Shown: positions 52,509-61,561, numbered from the stretch's first letter. The stretch is 64,000 nt of DNA from Devosia sp. YIM 151766 (GCF_030285925.1 NZ_CP127251.1:1054001-1118000); one strand, 5' to 3'. Numbers and translations are program-made. The notes: generated by a model not told the origin, from the sequence alone.

Positions 52509-52924
52509 TGGAGCGCTTGCCTCAACTCGTTCGTTTCCTTCTGCTCGGCGGTCTGGCCGCCGCCGTCAACTGGCTGGCGCGAATCCCCCTCTCAGTCTTC
52601 TTGCCTTTCGATATGGCGGTTGCGCTGGCCTATCTGATTGGCATGTCGGCCGGGTTCACGCTGTACCGCAAATATGTATTTCCCGGTGCCTCGCGGCCGC
52701 TCATCGAGCAGGTCCTGGTATTTCTGGGCGTCAACCTGGCCGGCGCCGCTGTGGTGTTGGGGTTGTCTAGACTGTTCCTCGATATGCCGTTTGGAATCGG
52801 CTTGCCGCCCCTGTTGCGTGAGAGCGTCGCCCATGGCTTTGCCATCGGTATCGGCGCAGTGGTGAACTTTCTCGGGCACAAGCTGCTGACGTTCCGACCT
52901 GCGGGCTCCGGCGCTGACGCCTGA
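52508..52924 (+). CDS. GtrA family membrane protein
   Basis: The 138-residue protein has four hydrophobic segments: QLVRFLLLGGLAAAVNWLAR, then AYLIGMSAGFTLYRKYVF, VLVFLGVNLAGAAVVLGL, and the end FLGHKLLTFRP. GtrA-type proteins are thought to flip polyprenyl-phosphate sugars across the inner membrane. Start ATG at 52508 shares a base with the previous stop. Confidence 0.85.
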   Translation: MERLPQLVRFLLLGGLAAAVNWLARIPLSVFLPFDMAVALAYLIGMSAGFTLYRKYVFPGASRPLIEQVLVFLGVNLAGAAVVLGLSRLFLDMPFGIGLPPLLRESVAHGFAIGIGAVVNFLGHKLLTFRPAGSGADA

Positions 52925-52964
52925 CCAGCATCCGTAATCGCTCCATACTCGACCTAAGAGAGAA

Positions 52965-54191
52965 ATGTCTGTTCAACGCATCGTAATTTCGAGCCTGCTG
53001 GCACTGCTGGTCCTGGCATTTTTGGGCGTGTTTGGCCTTGCTGCCCTCCGTGAACTGCCCGAAAGCAATTCTTACGCGCTTCTGGCCGAGGGCTGGCTGC
53101 AGGGACGCTTCCATACCGAGCACTGCTTTGATGATGATTGCGCGCTCTATAACGGGCTCATCTACATCATCTTTCCACCGATGCCGGGCATCATTTCACT
53201 GCCTTTCGTAGCGTTGTTTGGCGTCGGTTTTAACTTCTTCATACCGCTGACCATCATGGCTTTCGCTATCACTGGATGGATGTGGTGGGGCATTTTCATC
53301 CGCGAAACGAATTCGCGCGATCTGACCATCCTGCTGCTCCTGATGGTGCTGTTCGCCACGCCCCTCGCCTTTGTCACCCTGCGCGGAGATCATGTGTGGT
53401 TCTTTGCCCAGACCTGGGGCTTTCTGTTTTCGACCGGGGCGCTCTATTTTGCGCTGGTGCGGCGCAATGCCTTGCTTGTCGGGCTCTTCATCGGCATGGC
53501 GTTCCTGTCCCGCCAGATGACCATTCTCTATCTGCCATTCCTCTATGTGCTGCTGCTGCCCCCTGAAACGCCGCTGTTCCGGATCGACATGGCCGCATTT
53601 AAACGTGCCCTAGCTCTGGCGGCCCTCCCGATCTTTGCCCTGGCAATCTATTTCGCATACAATTACGTCCGGTTTGGCTCTCCTATGGAAACAGGCTATT
53701 CCTATATTTTCCCGGTGGAATTCGACGAAGGGCCGGGAGCGGGATCGTTCCTGAGCAACCGGGTGCGAGAACTCGGCATCTTCTCTGACCAGTATTTCCT
53801 GTTCAATCTGGTCTATATGTTTATTGCCGGACCTCATGTTGAGTTCGCCGGACGCTACATGACCGAACTTGTCGGGTTCGACATCAACGGCGCTTCGCTG
53901 TTCCTGGTAACGCCGGTTCTACTGCTGGCCTTACTCGCTCCCTGGAATCGCAGTTTCTGGTTTGGTCTAGGTACAGCCGGTCTAATCCTAGTCCTGACGC
54001 TGTTCTATCATTCCAACGGCTTTTCCCAGTATAGCGCCCAGCGTTACACGTTGGACTGGTTGCCGATCCTGTTTGTATTCTTGGCGCGAAGCGTCAAGCC
54101 GGCCTATGGGCCGCCGCTGTCCATCTTCACTGCCTACTCCATGGCAATCACGCTGAGCATGATCGCTCTGGGTGGGTTTCTGGCAGCATGA
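52965..54191 (+). CDS. Polytopic GT-C-type glycosyltransferase (tentative)
   Basis: The 408-residue protein has about ten membrane segments. It begins with a membrane anchor followed by a periplasmic loop with LPESNSYALLAEGWLQGRF and HCFDDDCALYNG, reminiscent of the acidic first loop in GT-C transferases using polyprenyl-phosphate sugars. Position behind HAD-UbiA and GtrA supports use of their lipid-linked sugar. No closer assignment can be made from sequence. Confidence 0.65.
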   Translation: MSVQRIVISSLLALLVLAFLGVFGLAALRELPESNSYALLAEGWLQGRFHTEHCFDDDCALYNGLIYIIFPPMPGIISLPFVALFGVGFNFFIPLTIMAFAITGWMWWGIFIRETNSRDLTILLLLMVLFATPLAFVTLRGDHVWFFAQTWGFLFSTGALYFALVRRNALLVGLFIGMAFLSRQMTILYLPFLYVLLLPPETPLFRIDMAAFKRALALAALPIFALAIYFAYNYVRFGSPMETGYSYIFPVEFDEGPGAGSFLSNRVRELGIFSDQYFLFNLVYMFIAGPHVEFAGRYMTELVGFDINGASLFLVTPVLLLALLAPWNRSFWFGLGTAGLILVLTLFYHSNGFSQYSAQRYTLDWLPILFVFLARSVKPAYGPPLSIFTAYSMAITLSMIALGGFLAA

Positions 54192-54194
54192 CGG

Positions 54195-54380
54195 TCAGCA
54201 TAGCCACCATCGGCGAACACATGACGCTGTCGGCGCTGTGCACCACCAATTCACCATCAGGCCGATCGCGTCGATGACAATGTGGCGCTTACCGCCATTG
54301 ATTTTCTTGTCGGCATTATAATCCCGTCTGCCGCCACTTTCGGTTGCGATCGCGATCTGACACAAGAGCCGTCTCCACAA
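54195..54380 (-). pseudogene. IS5-family transposase fragment
   Basis: The minus strand encodes GGRRDYNADKKINGGKRHIVIDAIGL, the typical core segment of an IS5-type DDE transposase (GKKVKGRKRHI in relatives). Only about 60 codons remain. It marks the left edge of the second mobile region. Confidence 0.75.
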
Positions 54381-54767
54381 AATGGAGATGGCTTTCGCAC
54401 TGAAAAATCCCCCGGCAAGTCTGTGGATAAGTCTGTGGATAACTCGCTGACCATCTCCAAATTAGAGCCCCAACCATCTCCAAATTCGGCCCCCAACCAT
54501 CTCCAGTGGAGTGGAGACGATCCTGTAATAGAACCAGTAAAAGAACCTTCGCGGGTGCGAGCACCGATTTCTAGGCCTGTGGAAAACTCGCCCGAATGTC
54601 CCAAACGGCGCGCCGCGATCGTCGCTGAGATGGCCCGAAAATATCCCGCCCTGATCCGTCCACCCCGAGCATCGGTTGAGGACGCCGGCGAGCGATCTGG
54701 TGAGGCGCTGCGCCAGGGCCGTCACCAGATCGCACCGGCAGGACCGGTTCGGGACAGTCGGAAATAG
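54360..54767 (+). pseudogene. C-terminal remnant of a phage/plasmid replication-type protein
   Basis: The frame open to a stop at 54765-54767 encodes a low-complexity linker (PGKSVDKSVDNSLTISKLE...) and a short end (AAIVAEMARKYPALIRPPR). The pattern resembles C-terminal tails of helix-turn-helix replication proteins of alphaproteobacterial elements; the N-terminal domain is lost to the IS5 remnant. The DNA itself contains two DnaA-box-like sites and repeats. Confidence 0.4.
54422..54442. other. Two DnaA-box-like sites, 12 bases apart
   Basis: TGTGGATAA occurs at 54422-54430 and 54434-54442; it is the exact complement of the classic DnaA box TTATCCACA. Two 23-base direct repeats (CCATCTCCAAATT...) and a partial third follow at about 54452-54510. 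This is the layout of a small replication origin, possibly lying inside its own rep gene. It may be chance within a coding repeat (KSVDKSVD). Confidence 0.4.
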
Positions 54768-54787
54768 CTAGCAAGGAGGAACGAAGG

Positions 54788-55108
54788 ATGACCGACCAGC
54801 TCACGCCAGCATGGCTTGAGGAGCGCTTCGAACAGGCCGTCCACACATTGCGGCGGCTGCCCAATCCGCGGGGCACGACGCCGCGAGGCTATGCGTCCTC
54901 ATAGCCGGACTATGCCAATGATCCTGGACAGTCCTACGGCTACCCGATGCCCGCGTCCGCATGGCGGCGCTGGGCTGAGGCGCTGCTTACCATCTCTAAG
55001 CGTCTGAATAAAAAGCACAAAGCTGGCGAAGCCCGCTCCCCATCAAAAAATGCGCCGGACGAAAGCGTGGTTGAACCGGCTCCCGACGTGGTTCGGACGT
55101 TGTTGTAA
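54788..55108 (+). pseudogene. DUF6362-like protein with an amber codon
   Basis: The frame starts MTDQLTPAWLEERFEQAVHT and LRRLPNPRG, reads GYASS, then TAG, then PDYANDPGQSYG and AEALLTISKRLNKKHK to a TAA at 55106-55108. Relatives of this family have GYxSxWP at this spot, so the TAG stands where Trp is expected (TGG to TAG). AGGAGG-like sequence stands before the start. The gene belongs to the same mobile-element gene pool as the serine-recombinase module. Confidence 0.6.
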
Positions 55109-55706
55109 CGGCGTGGGACGTTGAACTTTTGGCGCGACACAATCGGGTCAAATCTGGCAGATTCTGGATATGCTCGGGGAGAGTTGGCGACAGGCGGACA
55201 GCAGTGTGTTGAATTTCTCATCTTACTACGTTGTAAGCGGCTCCACCCCGATGCCCGCCCCGTCCTGCCATGCCGCCCCCTTCGGGTCCTTCCGGGCGGC
55301 GACCGTATGCGGGGTGGCTTTGCCCACCGCTTCGCCAGCGACAGAGATTTTTTCTGGGTGCGCACCCTGGGTGCGCACTTTAGGTGCGCACTTCGGGTGC
55401 GCAGATGCGCATTGCCGGGTACGCAGGTACGCAGCCTGGGTTCGCAGGTGCGCACTTTGGGTTCGCAGGTGCGCACTTTGGGTTCGCAGGTGCGCACCCT
55501 GGGAGCGCAGGTGCGCACTTTGGGAGCGCAGGTGCGCACCTCATACGAACGGAACGCTGCGCCAGCGGGATCGGGCACGTCACGGGCATTTGCGGGGCTA
55601 TCGAACGCTTGGGGCGTTGCTCATGCTGATATCGTCGGTGGCCAGGGTTGTCCTCACAGGGTCTGCACTTCGCTGGGCGTCATCTGATGGGTGAGGGGAG
55701 GGGGCC
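55109..55706. repeat. Conserved leader and 21-base palindromic repeat array upstream of recombinase module 2
   Basis: Bases 55280-55370 match the leader of module 1 (13194-13290). Then six contiguous 21-base units run from 55420 to about 55541, of the form TTCGCAGGTGCGCACTTTGG plus G; units at 55441 and 55462 are identical. Looser copies lie at 55356-55405. Each unit contains GGTGCGCAC(C/T), a near or perfect palindrome. No gene is supported; an open frame through the array (heptapeptide repeats) is a by-product of the period being a multiple of three. Confidence 0.7.
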
Positions 55707-55922
55707 ATGCTGAAGGCTGGCCCCAATCCTCTTTCTCCGGCGCTGATGACGCCAGCGGAGCGGCGCCGGGACCTCTGCCAGTTGCTTGCTGCTGGTTTGC
55801 AGCGCCTCGTTGCGCGTCAGGAAAACTGCAGTGGATACAATGGGCTGACCGAGATTGTTCGCCTACACAACCGCGCAGAACCATGCCGACATCATCATGA
55901 TGATCCACGGAGGTCCCCATGA
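55707..55922 (+). CDS. Small conserved protein of the serine-recombinase module, copy 2
   Basis: The 71-residue product starts MLKAGPNPLSPALMTPAERR and continues CQLLAAGLQRLVARQ. It has the same length as and is clearly similar to the product of 13364-13579. GAGGGGAGGGGG precedes the start. ATGA overlap with DUF2924 (55919-55922). Function unknown. Confidence 0.7.
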   Translation: MLKAGPNPLSPALMTPAERRRDLCQLLAAGLQRLVARQENCSGYNGLTEIVRLHNRAEPCRHHHDDPRRSP

Positions 55923-56374
55923 GCAGTCCCGATTCCATCCCGACGCGCCTCGTTGCGTTGAAGACGGCCACGACGCCGGACCTGAAACAACAATGGCGCG
56001 ATCTGTTCGAGAACGAACCGCCGCCGTTCAATCGGCGTTATCTCGAAACCCGGCTGGCCTACCGTATCCAGGAACTCAGCCTTGGCGGCCTGAAACTCGA
56101 AACGATCCGGCGGCTGGAGCGGATGGGCGAGGCGCTGGACGGCGGCGACCGGAAGCAGCGCAGCATCCGCATCGACCGCGACCGGCCTATCACCGGCACA
56201 CGGCTGATCCGGGAGTGGCAGGGTGTCGAGCATGTCGTCACCGTGACAGTTGATGCATTCGAATGGCAGGGGCAGCCTTATAGATCGCTATCCGCCATTG
56301 CCCGCGCCATCACCGGCACCCGCTGGAACGGCTGGGCCTTCTTCGGGCTCAAGAACCACAGACGCCGGGTATGA
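55919..56374 (+). CDS. DUF2924 domain protein, copy 2
   Basis: The 151-residue product is the same length as copy 1 and similar throughout, with GTRLIREWQGVEHVVTV and SAIARAITGTRWNGWAFFGL. ACGGAGG precedes the start. It overlaps the recombinase by ATGA (56371-56374). Probable recombinase accessory factor. Confidence 0.8.
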   Translation: MSSPDSIPTRLVALKTATTPDLKQQWRDLFENEPPPFNRRYLETRLAYRIQELSLGGLKLETIRRLERMGEALDGGDRKQRSIRIDRDRPITGTRLIREWQGVEHVVTVTVDAFEWQGQPYRSLSAIARAITGTRWNGWAFFGLKNHRRRV

Positions 56375-57696
56375 CGCGGTCTTTGGAGAAAATGGCGGCG
56401 GTGCGCAAACTGCGCTGTGCCGTTTACACCCGAAAGTCTTCCGAGGACGGGCTGGAGCAGGAGTTCAACAGCCTCCATGCCCAGCGCGAGGCCTGCGAAT
56501 CCTACGTCGCCTCCCAGCGCTCCGAGGGCTGGGTGCTGGTCCGCGACCACTATGATGACGGCGGCGTCTCGGGCGGGACGCTGGACCGCCCCGGCCTGCA
56601 GCGGCTGATGGCCGATATCGAGGACGGGCTGGTCGACGTGGTCGTCGTCTATAAGATCGACCGCCTCAGTCGCTCGCTGGCCGACTTCGCCAAGCTGGTG
56701 GAAATGTTCGATCGGAACGGCGTGACCTTCGTCTCGGTGACGCAGTCGTTCAATACCACCACATCGATGGGGCGGCTGACGCTCAACATCCTCTTGAGCT
56801 TCGCCCAGTTCGAGCGCGAGGTGACCGCCGAGCGCATCCGCGACAAGGTCGCCGCTTCCCGCAAGAAGGGCATGTGGATGGGCGGGGTGCCGCCCTATGG
56901 ATACCGGGTCGAGAACCGCAAGCTCGTCATCGATGATGAACGCGCCGAACACGTCCGCTGGATCTTTGCGCGCTTTATCGAGATCGGTTCGGGCACGGTG
57001 TTGGCGCGGGAAGTGGGGCAGCGCGGCATCCGCACGCCACGCGGCAACCGCATCGACAAGAAGTACCTCTACCGACTGCTCAACAACCGCGCCTATATCG
57101 GTGAGGCGGTGCACAGGGGCGACAGCTATCCCGGCGAGCACAAGGCCATCGTCGATGGCGAGACGTGGAACAAGGTTCATGCCATCCTGCAGGTGAGTCC
57201 GCGCAAGCGCGCCGCGCGGACCCGCACCGACACGCCGGCGCTGCTCAAGGGCCTGCTCTTTGGCCCCGATGGCGCCGCGTTCTCGCCGACCCACACCAGG
57301 AAGGGCGGTAAGCTCTACCGCTACTATGTCAGCCAAACCGTGCTCAAGCATGGCGCCGGATCGTGCCCCGTAGGCCGCGTGCCCGCGGGCGAAGTCGAAA
57401 TGGCCGTGATCGGTCAGCTCCGAGCCGTGTTCCGCCAGCCGGAGATCATCGCTGGAACGTGGAAGGCCACGCGTAACCTTAACGAAGATATCACCGAGGC
57501 TGACGTCCGTGCCGCCCTGCAGCAGTTCGATCCGCTGTGGGAGGAACTCTTCCCCGCCGAGCAGGCGCGCATCGTGGCGCTGCTGGTCGAGCGGATTGAT
57601 ATCGGCGTGGATAGTCTCAATATCCGGCTTCGGGTGGACGGGCTCAGCGGTCTCGCGCGCGAGATGCTGCCTGGCAGCATGAAGCAGGCCGCATGA
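56371..57696 (+). CDS. Large serine recombinase, copy 2
   Basis: The 441-residue product closely resembles the product of 14028-15350: RCAVYTRKSS with the catalytic Ser, YKIDRLSRSLADFAKLVE, FAQFEREVTAERIRDKVAAS, GVPPYGYR, TPRGNRIDKKYLYRLLNNRA. The two differ most in the C-terminal ~80 residues, the part expected to recognise the DNA site. Catalytic residues are intact. Confidence 0.9.
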   Translation: MTRSLEKMAAVRKLRCAVYTRKSSEDGLEQEFNSLHAQREACESYVASQRSEGWVLVRDHYDDGGVSGGTLDRPGLQRLMADIEDGLVDVVVVYKIDRLSRSLADFAKLVEMFDRNGVTFVSVTQSFNTTTSMGRLTLNILLSFAQFEREVTAERIRDKVAASRKKGMWMGGVPPYGYRVENRKLVIDDERAEHVRWIFARFIEIGSGTVLAREVGQRGIRTPRGNRIDKKYLYRLLNNRAYIGEAVHRGDSYPGEHKAIVDGETWNKVHAILQVSPRKRAARTRTDTPALLKGLLFGPDGAAFSPTHTRKGGKLYRYYVSQTVLKHGAGSCPVGRVPAGEVEMAVIGQLRAVFRQPEIIAGTWKATRNLNEDITEADVRAALQQFDPLWEELFPAEQARIVALLVERIDIGVDSLNIRLRVDGLSGLAREMLPGSMKQAA

Positions 57697-58076
57697 CCAA
57701 TGTCTTGCCCATCACCGAAACCATCTCCCTCCACGTGCCCTTCCGTCTCGTCAAACGCGGTGGGCGCAAGGAGATCCAGCTTCCCGAGGGCACCCCGCCA
57801 ACGCCACGCGCCGACGGCGCCCTGCTCAAGGCCCTCGCCCGCGCCTTCCGGTGGAAGCGGCTGCTGGAATCCGGCGAGTTTACCACCATCGCCGAACTGG
57901 CCGAACGCGAGAGCATCGCGCCTTCCTACATGACCCGCGTCCTACGGCTAACGCTGCTTGCGCCCGATATCGTCGAGGCGATCCTGGACGGCAAGCACCC
58001 GCCGAAGATGACGCTGGCGTGGCTACTGGGGCCGTTTCCGGTAGATTGGAAGCAGCAGGGGCATCACTTCGGATGA
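57693..58076 (+). CDS. Helix-turn-helix protein closing the recombinase module, copy 2
   Basis: The 127-residue product resembles copy 1 at 15347-15736: VPFRLVKRGGRKEIQLP, AFRWKRLLESGEFTTIAELA, YMTRVLRLTLLAPDIVEAIL. ATGA overlap with the recombinase. Unlike copy 1 it is not followed by an RM operon but by an IS91 remnant. Confidence 0.75.
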   Translation: MTNVLPITETISLHVPFRLVKRGGRKEIQLPEGTPPTPRADGALLKALARAFRWKRLLESGEFTTIAELAERESIAPSYMTRVLRLTLLAPDIVEAILDGKHPPKMTLAWLLGPFPVDWKQQGHHFG

Positions 58077-58184
58077 GCGCCAGACTAGCCGACAGCATCA
58101 TTCAAGGAAGCGAGCTTACGCAGATCTTCGCACTCGGCCTGGGCCAACGCGGGCAGTTGAACTCCCCTCCGCATCTCATATCTC

Positions 58185-58450
58185 GCGTGAAACGTCCTTG
58201 GTTCTTGGATCGGGTGTTTCCACCGTATCCGGCACTACGGCCTGCTCGCCGGCTCTACCCCCAAAAACAGCCAGGTCCGCGACATGCTTGGTGTGGCGCC
58301 ACACCGAAAGGACCGACGGCCGCCGAGGGCTCAGACCAGCGCCCGCCTTGTCCCTGTTGCGGCGGCACCATGGTCGTTATCGAGACCTTCGCAGCCATGG
58401 TACCAGCCTCGCGCGTTCGGTCATCCCGGACTTTCTGGCGCCTATCGGCA
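58185..58450 (+). pseudogene. IS91-family transposase C-terminal fragment
   Basis: In two frames the plus strand gives FHRIRHYGLLAGSTPKNSQV, DMLGVAPHRKD and PCPCCGGTMVVIETFA, the C-terminus of an IS91-type transposase with its CPCCGG zinc knuckle. Frame changes and the short length show that it is dead. It matches in type the remnant at 4365-5075 in opposite orientation. Confidence 0.72.
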
Positions 58451-58539
58451 GCCGAAACTCTTCAGGGCAGGGGACAGACAGCCGGCAACGTCCGATCATG
58501 AAGGCAAAGCCGACAGTAAAGCGGACGAGATTGAATCAT

Positions 58540-59661
58540 TCATCGGCACCGGTCCAAAGCCGCCCATAGCTTTGCCCCCAGATCATCCATGGCTCTTCGG
58601 CCCGGTGGGTCGCCGACATTGGTGGTGACAACCACGCCAAGGTCTACCGCACGATCCAGCCAGACGGTGGCGAACCACATAGTGTTACTGCCCGTGTGCA
58701 TAAGCACCTTCCGGCTTGGAGCGCAGGGGTGAGGACCGACCTGCCAGCCCAAGGCGTAGTCCTCGCCCGCCTGGGGCGTATGGAGCAGGGCCAGCTCTTC
58801 AGCTGCGAGATAGGCCGGCTCGCCGCCCAAATTGGCAGCCATGAATTGCGAGAGGTCGCCCAGCGTCGCGTGGAGGGTGCCGGCCGGCCCCATGGCGGCA
58901 GGATTGTCGGCATTGACCGAGACATCCACGCTCCGGAAGGAGCCGCCGGCGAGGCTATGGCCGAGAGCATTATCCATCGCGCCAGCCATGCCTGGTGCGC
59001 CAAAACCGGTGTCATGCATTGAGAGCGGCGCGAATACATGCTGCGCCATGAGATTTTCCCAGCTGTCACCTGCAACGGCTTCGAGCATGGCGCCCGCGAC
59101 GACGTACCCTGCATTGGAATAGATGTAGCGCCCTCCCGGAGCAGCCTGTGCGGGATAGGACAGGATGGCATTGACCAGGTTCTTCCGGTGTGCAGCGGTA
59201 TCGAGGTCCGCGCTGCGCAGCCCGGCCCATACATTGAGGTCTAACAGATTGCTGAGCATGCCACCGCGGTGGCGGAGCAACTGGCCGAGGGTGACACCCC
59301 GATATGCCGGGTTCATTGCGGGATAATCCGACCCAAGCACATCCCCAACCGTGGTCCTGAGCTCGATAAGGCCATCAGTCGCCAGTTTGACGGCAAGAGT
59401 GGCTGTCATCGCCTTGGTGAGCGAACCGATATGCCAGCGGTCATCAGGCGTGACTGCCGTGCCGGTCCCCCTTGCGCGTTCTCCGTCGGCGCCGCTGGCC
59501 ACCATCCCTTCGGACGTGACAATGACGTAGCCTGCCGCCGGCAGCCGATGCTGGTTCCGCACCTCCTGCAAGACCGTATCGAGCTGGTCGTTCGCGATTG
59601 TTGCGCTGCCGGTGGTTGCGATCAACGCCCCTAACGTCGTGCCGATCAGGCGCTTCCTCAT
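58540..59661 (-). CDS. Serine hydrolase, class C beta-lactamase/esterase family
   Basis: The 373-residue precursor has an N-terminal signal peptide (RLIGTTLGALIATTGSATIA). Active-site motifs of the penicillin-binding fold are S80-L-T-K83, Y181-S-N183 and H322-T-G324. It is more likely an esterase or D-amino peptidase than a true beta-lactamase. ATGA overlap with the ATPase gene upstream ties it to the FecBCDE-type importer; it might process the imported compound (for example a siderophore) in the periplasm. Confidence 0.82.
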   Translation of the reverse strand: MRKRLIGTTLGALIATTGSATIANDQLDTVLQEVRNQHRLPAAGYVIVTSEGMVASGADGERARGTGTAVTPDDRWHIGSLTKAMTATLAVKLATDGLIELRTTVGDVLGSDYPAMNPAYRGVTLGQLLRHRGGMLSNLLDLNVWAGLRSADLDTAAHRKNLVNAILSYPAQAAPGGRYIYSNAGYVVAGAMLEAVAGDSWENLMAQHVFAPLSMHDTGFGAPGMAGAMDNALGHSLAGGSFRSVDVSVNADNPAAMGPAGTLHATLGDLSQFMAANLGGEPAYLAAEELALLHTPQAGEDYALGWQVGPHPCAPSRKVLMHTGSNTMWFATVWLDRAVDLGVVVTTNVGDPPGRRAMDDLGAKLWAALDRCR

Positions 59662-60476
59662 GCCTTGTTCTCCCTGGGCACGGAGCGGTGTGCGATGATG
59701 AACGGCGTGCCATGCCGCGGATCCTCGATGACGGTGGCCTCAATGCCGAAGACATCGTGAAGCATCTCGGGGGTCACTACATCCCATGGCGCGCCCGCGG
59801 TCACGATGCGTCCGCGCTTGAGAACGACCAGATAATCCGAGAACTGGGCTGCCTGGTTGAGATCGTGCAGCACCATGACGACGGTCATGCCCTTTCGCTG
59901 ATTGAGGTCCCGGATGAGCTCGAGAACCTCAAGCTGGTGACCGACGTCGAGATAGGTCGTCGGCTCGTCGAGAACCAGCAGGTCGGTCTGCTGGGCAAGG
60001 GTCAGCGCGATCCAGGCACGTTGCCGTTCACCGCCCGAAAGAGAGTCCACGTCCTTGTGCATGTACCTGGTGAGTTCGACCTGGGCGATGGCCGCATTGA
60101 TGGCATCGTGGTGCTGACGGCGGAGCATGCCGAAGGGACCGACGCGGGCGTAGCACCCCTGCTCCACGAGGTCCCGAACCGTAAGGTTCTCCGGCGCGAC
60201 CGGGGACTGCGGCAATACGGCCATCTGCTGGGCCAGCTGCCGGACCGACAGTTTTGAGATGTCGCTGTCGTTGACCTGTACCGTGCCTCCGGTCTTGTTC
60301 AGGAGCTTGGTGCAGACCTTCATGAGCGTCGACTTTCCGCACCCGTTCGGTCCGATCAGCGTGGTGATAGCGCCACGCGGCACGTTGAGATCGACCCCGT
60401 CGAGGATGGTGACTTCACCGTAGCCGGCTGTGATGTTTGTGGCCTTCAGGGCACTGGGCAGGTTCGTCGTCGTCAT
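59658..60476 (-). CDS. FecE/FhuC-type ABC transporter ATP-binding protein
   Basis: The product has 272 residues. Walker A is GPNGCGKSTLMK, the Q-loop region MAVLPQSPVAPENLTV, the signature LSGGERQRAWIA, Walker B LLVLDEPTTYLD, and the switch His is in VLHDLNQA. The iron-complex/vitamin B12 subfamily is recognised by the LPQ and TYLD phrases. It powers the two FecCD-type permeases encoded upstream. Confidence 0.92.
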   Translation of the reverse strand: MTTTNLPSALKATNITAGYGEVTILDGVDLNVPRGAITTLIGPNGCGKSTLMKVCTKLLNKTGGTVQVNDSDISKLSVRQLAQQMAVLPQSPVAPENLTVRDLVEQGCYARVGPFGMLRRQHHDAINAAIAQVELTRYMHKDVDSLSGGERQRAWIALTLAQQTDLLVLDEPTTYLDVGHQLEVLELIRDLNQRKGMTVVMVLHDLNQAAQFSDYLVVLKRGRIVTAGAPWDVVTPEMLHDVFGIEATVIEDPRHGTPFIIAHRSVPRENKA

Positions 60477-61561
60477 CCGCGCAGCTTTCTCAACAAAAAC
60501 AGGAAGAAAATTCCGCCAACCAGATTCAGAAACAGGCCGACCGGCAGACTTTGGGGGTTCATGGGTATTCCAAGCAGGTCACCCACCATGCTCGTCCGGA
60601 ATGTCCTGGCGACGAAATCGAGCGACACCACCAGTGTGCCCCCGAGCAGGGCGACAGTGGGCAGCAGCCGGCGCAGATCGGTGCCCACATACCAGCGCAC
60701 CATATGAGGGGCCATGAGGCCCACAAAGCCAACGCCTCCCACCGTACAGACGGCCAGGCTCGCCAGGAGGCAGGCCGTGAGCAGCACGAGGCCACGCGCT
60801 GGCACGACCGGCTGACCGAGCCCCTGAGCAATGCTGTCGCCTAGCTGCATGACATTGCCGCGGGGAATGGACATCACGATCAGCGGCGAGATCAGGACGA
60901 CGCCGACCGAAACGATCACAACGTCGAGCCAGGTCGCCTTGTAGAAAGATCCCACAAACCACGAAAGCAGCGAGTGCAGCATCTCGAAACTCGGTGCCCA
61001 CAGGAAGGCGATGGTCATGCCCGAGGAAAAGAACCCGCCGACCAGCACGCCGATCAAAATGAGATTCATCGACTGGCTCCGCCCCGAGAGGCTTGCAAAG
61101 AACCAGGTGATCGCGGTGGCGGTCAGGCCGCCGCCGATCGCCAGCATGGGGGTCACGATGCCGACCCATGCCGGATCGATCTGCGGGCCGAAGATGCGGT
61201 AGATCCCGACAAAGGCGATGGCGCCGCCCGTCACACCGGTGAGGCCGGGATCGGCCAGCGGATTGCGGTAGAGCGACTGCAGCAGCGCCCCGGACATAGC
61301 TAGTGTCGACCCCACAAGTATCGCCAACAGCGCCCGCGGCAGGCGAAGATTGGCAGAAAGTGCCTCCAGCCGGTCATAGCTCTCTGGGTTGGCGATCATG
61401 TCGATCACCATCAGCGGTTTCAGCGTGACGTTTGCACCGAAGGCGATCGAAACTGCTAGCATGCCGACGAGCAAAATCCCCAGGCAGGCGTTGAGTGTCA
61501 GCGTACGGCTCCAGCGCTGGTCCCGGTCCACAACGGGTGGGGGATGTGAGATGGCGTTCAT
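60473..61561 (-). CDS. FecCD-type iron-complex permease 1
   Basis: The product has about 362 residues from ATG at 61561. Hydrophobic throughout, with about nine to ten segments. Typical are RLPRALLAILVGSTLAMSG, LQSLYRNPLADPGLTGVTGGA and GGVGFVGLMAPHMVRW. One of two different permeases, as in FecC/FecD. The start shares a base with the stop of the other permease; the end overlaps the ATPase gene. Confidence 0.9.
   Translation of the reverse strand: MNAISHPPPVVDRDQRWSRTLTLNACLGILLVGMLAVSIAFGANVTLKPLMVIDMIANPESYDRLEALSANLRLPRALLAILVGSTLAMSGALLQSLYRNPLADPGLTGVTGGAIAFVGIYRIFGPQIDPAWVGIVTPMLAIGGGLTATAITWFFASLSGRSQSMNLILIGVLVGGFFSSGMTIAFLWAPSFEMLHSLLSWFVGSFYKATWLDVVIVSVGVVLISPLIVMSIPRGNVMQLGDSIAQGLGQPVVPARGLVLLTACLLASLAVCTVGGVGFVGLMAPHMVRWYVGTDLRRLLPTVALLGGTLVVSLDFVARTFRTSMVGDLLGIPMNPQSLPVGLFLNLVGGIFFLFLLRKLRG

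Noticed and set aside
55420..55541. CRISPR array
   Set aside because: Units are contiguous with no unique spacers, and no cas genes are near.
54940..55578. An apparent protein with heptapeptide repeats (VRTCEPK-like) on the minus strand
   Set aside because: The 21-base DNA repeat keeps three frames open by its period; both strands give repeat peptides, and module 1 has the leader without such a frame.
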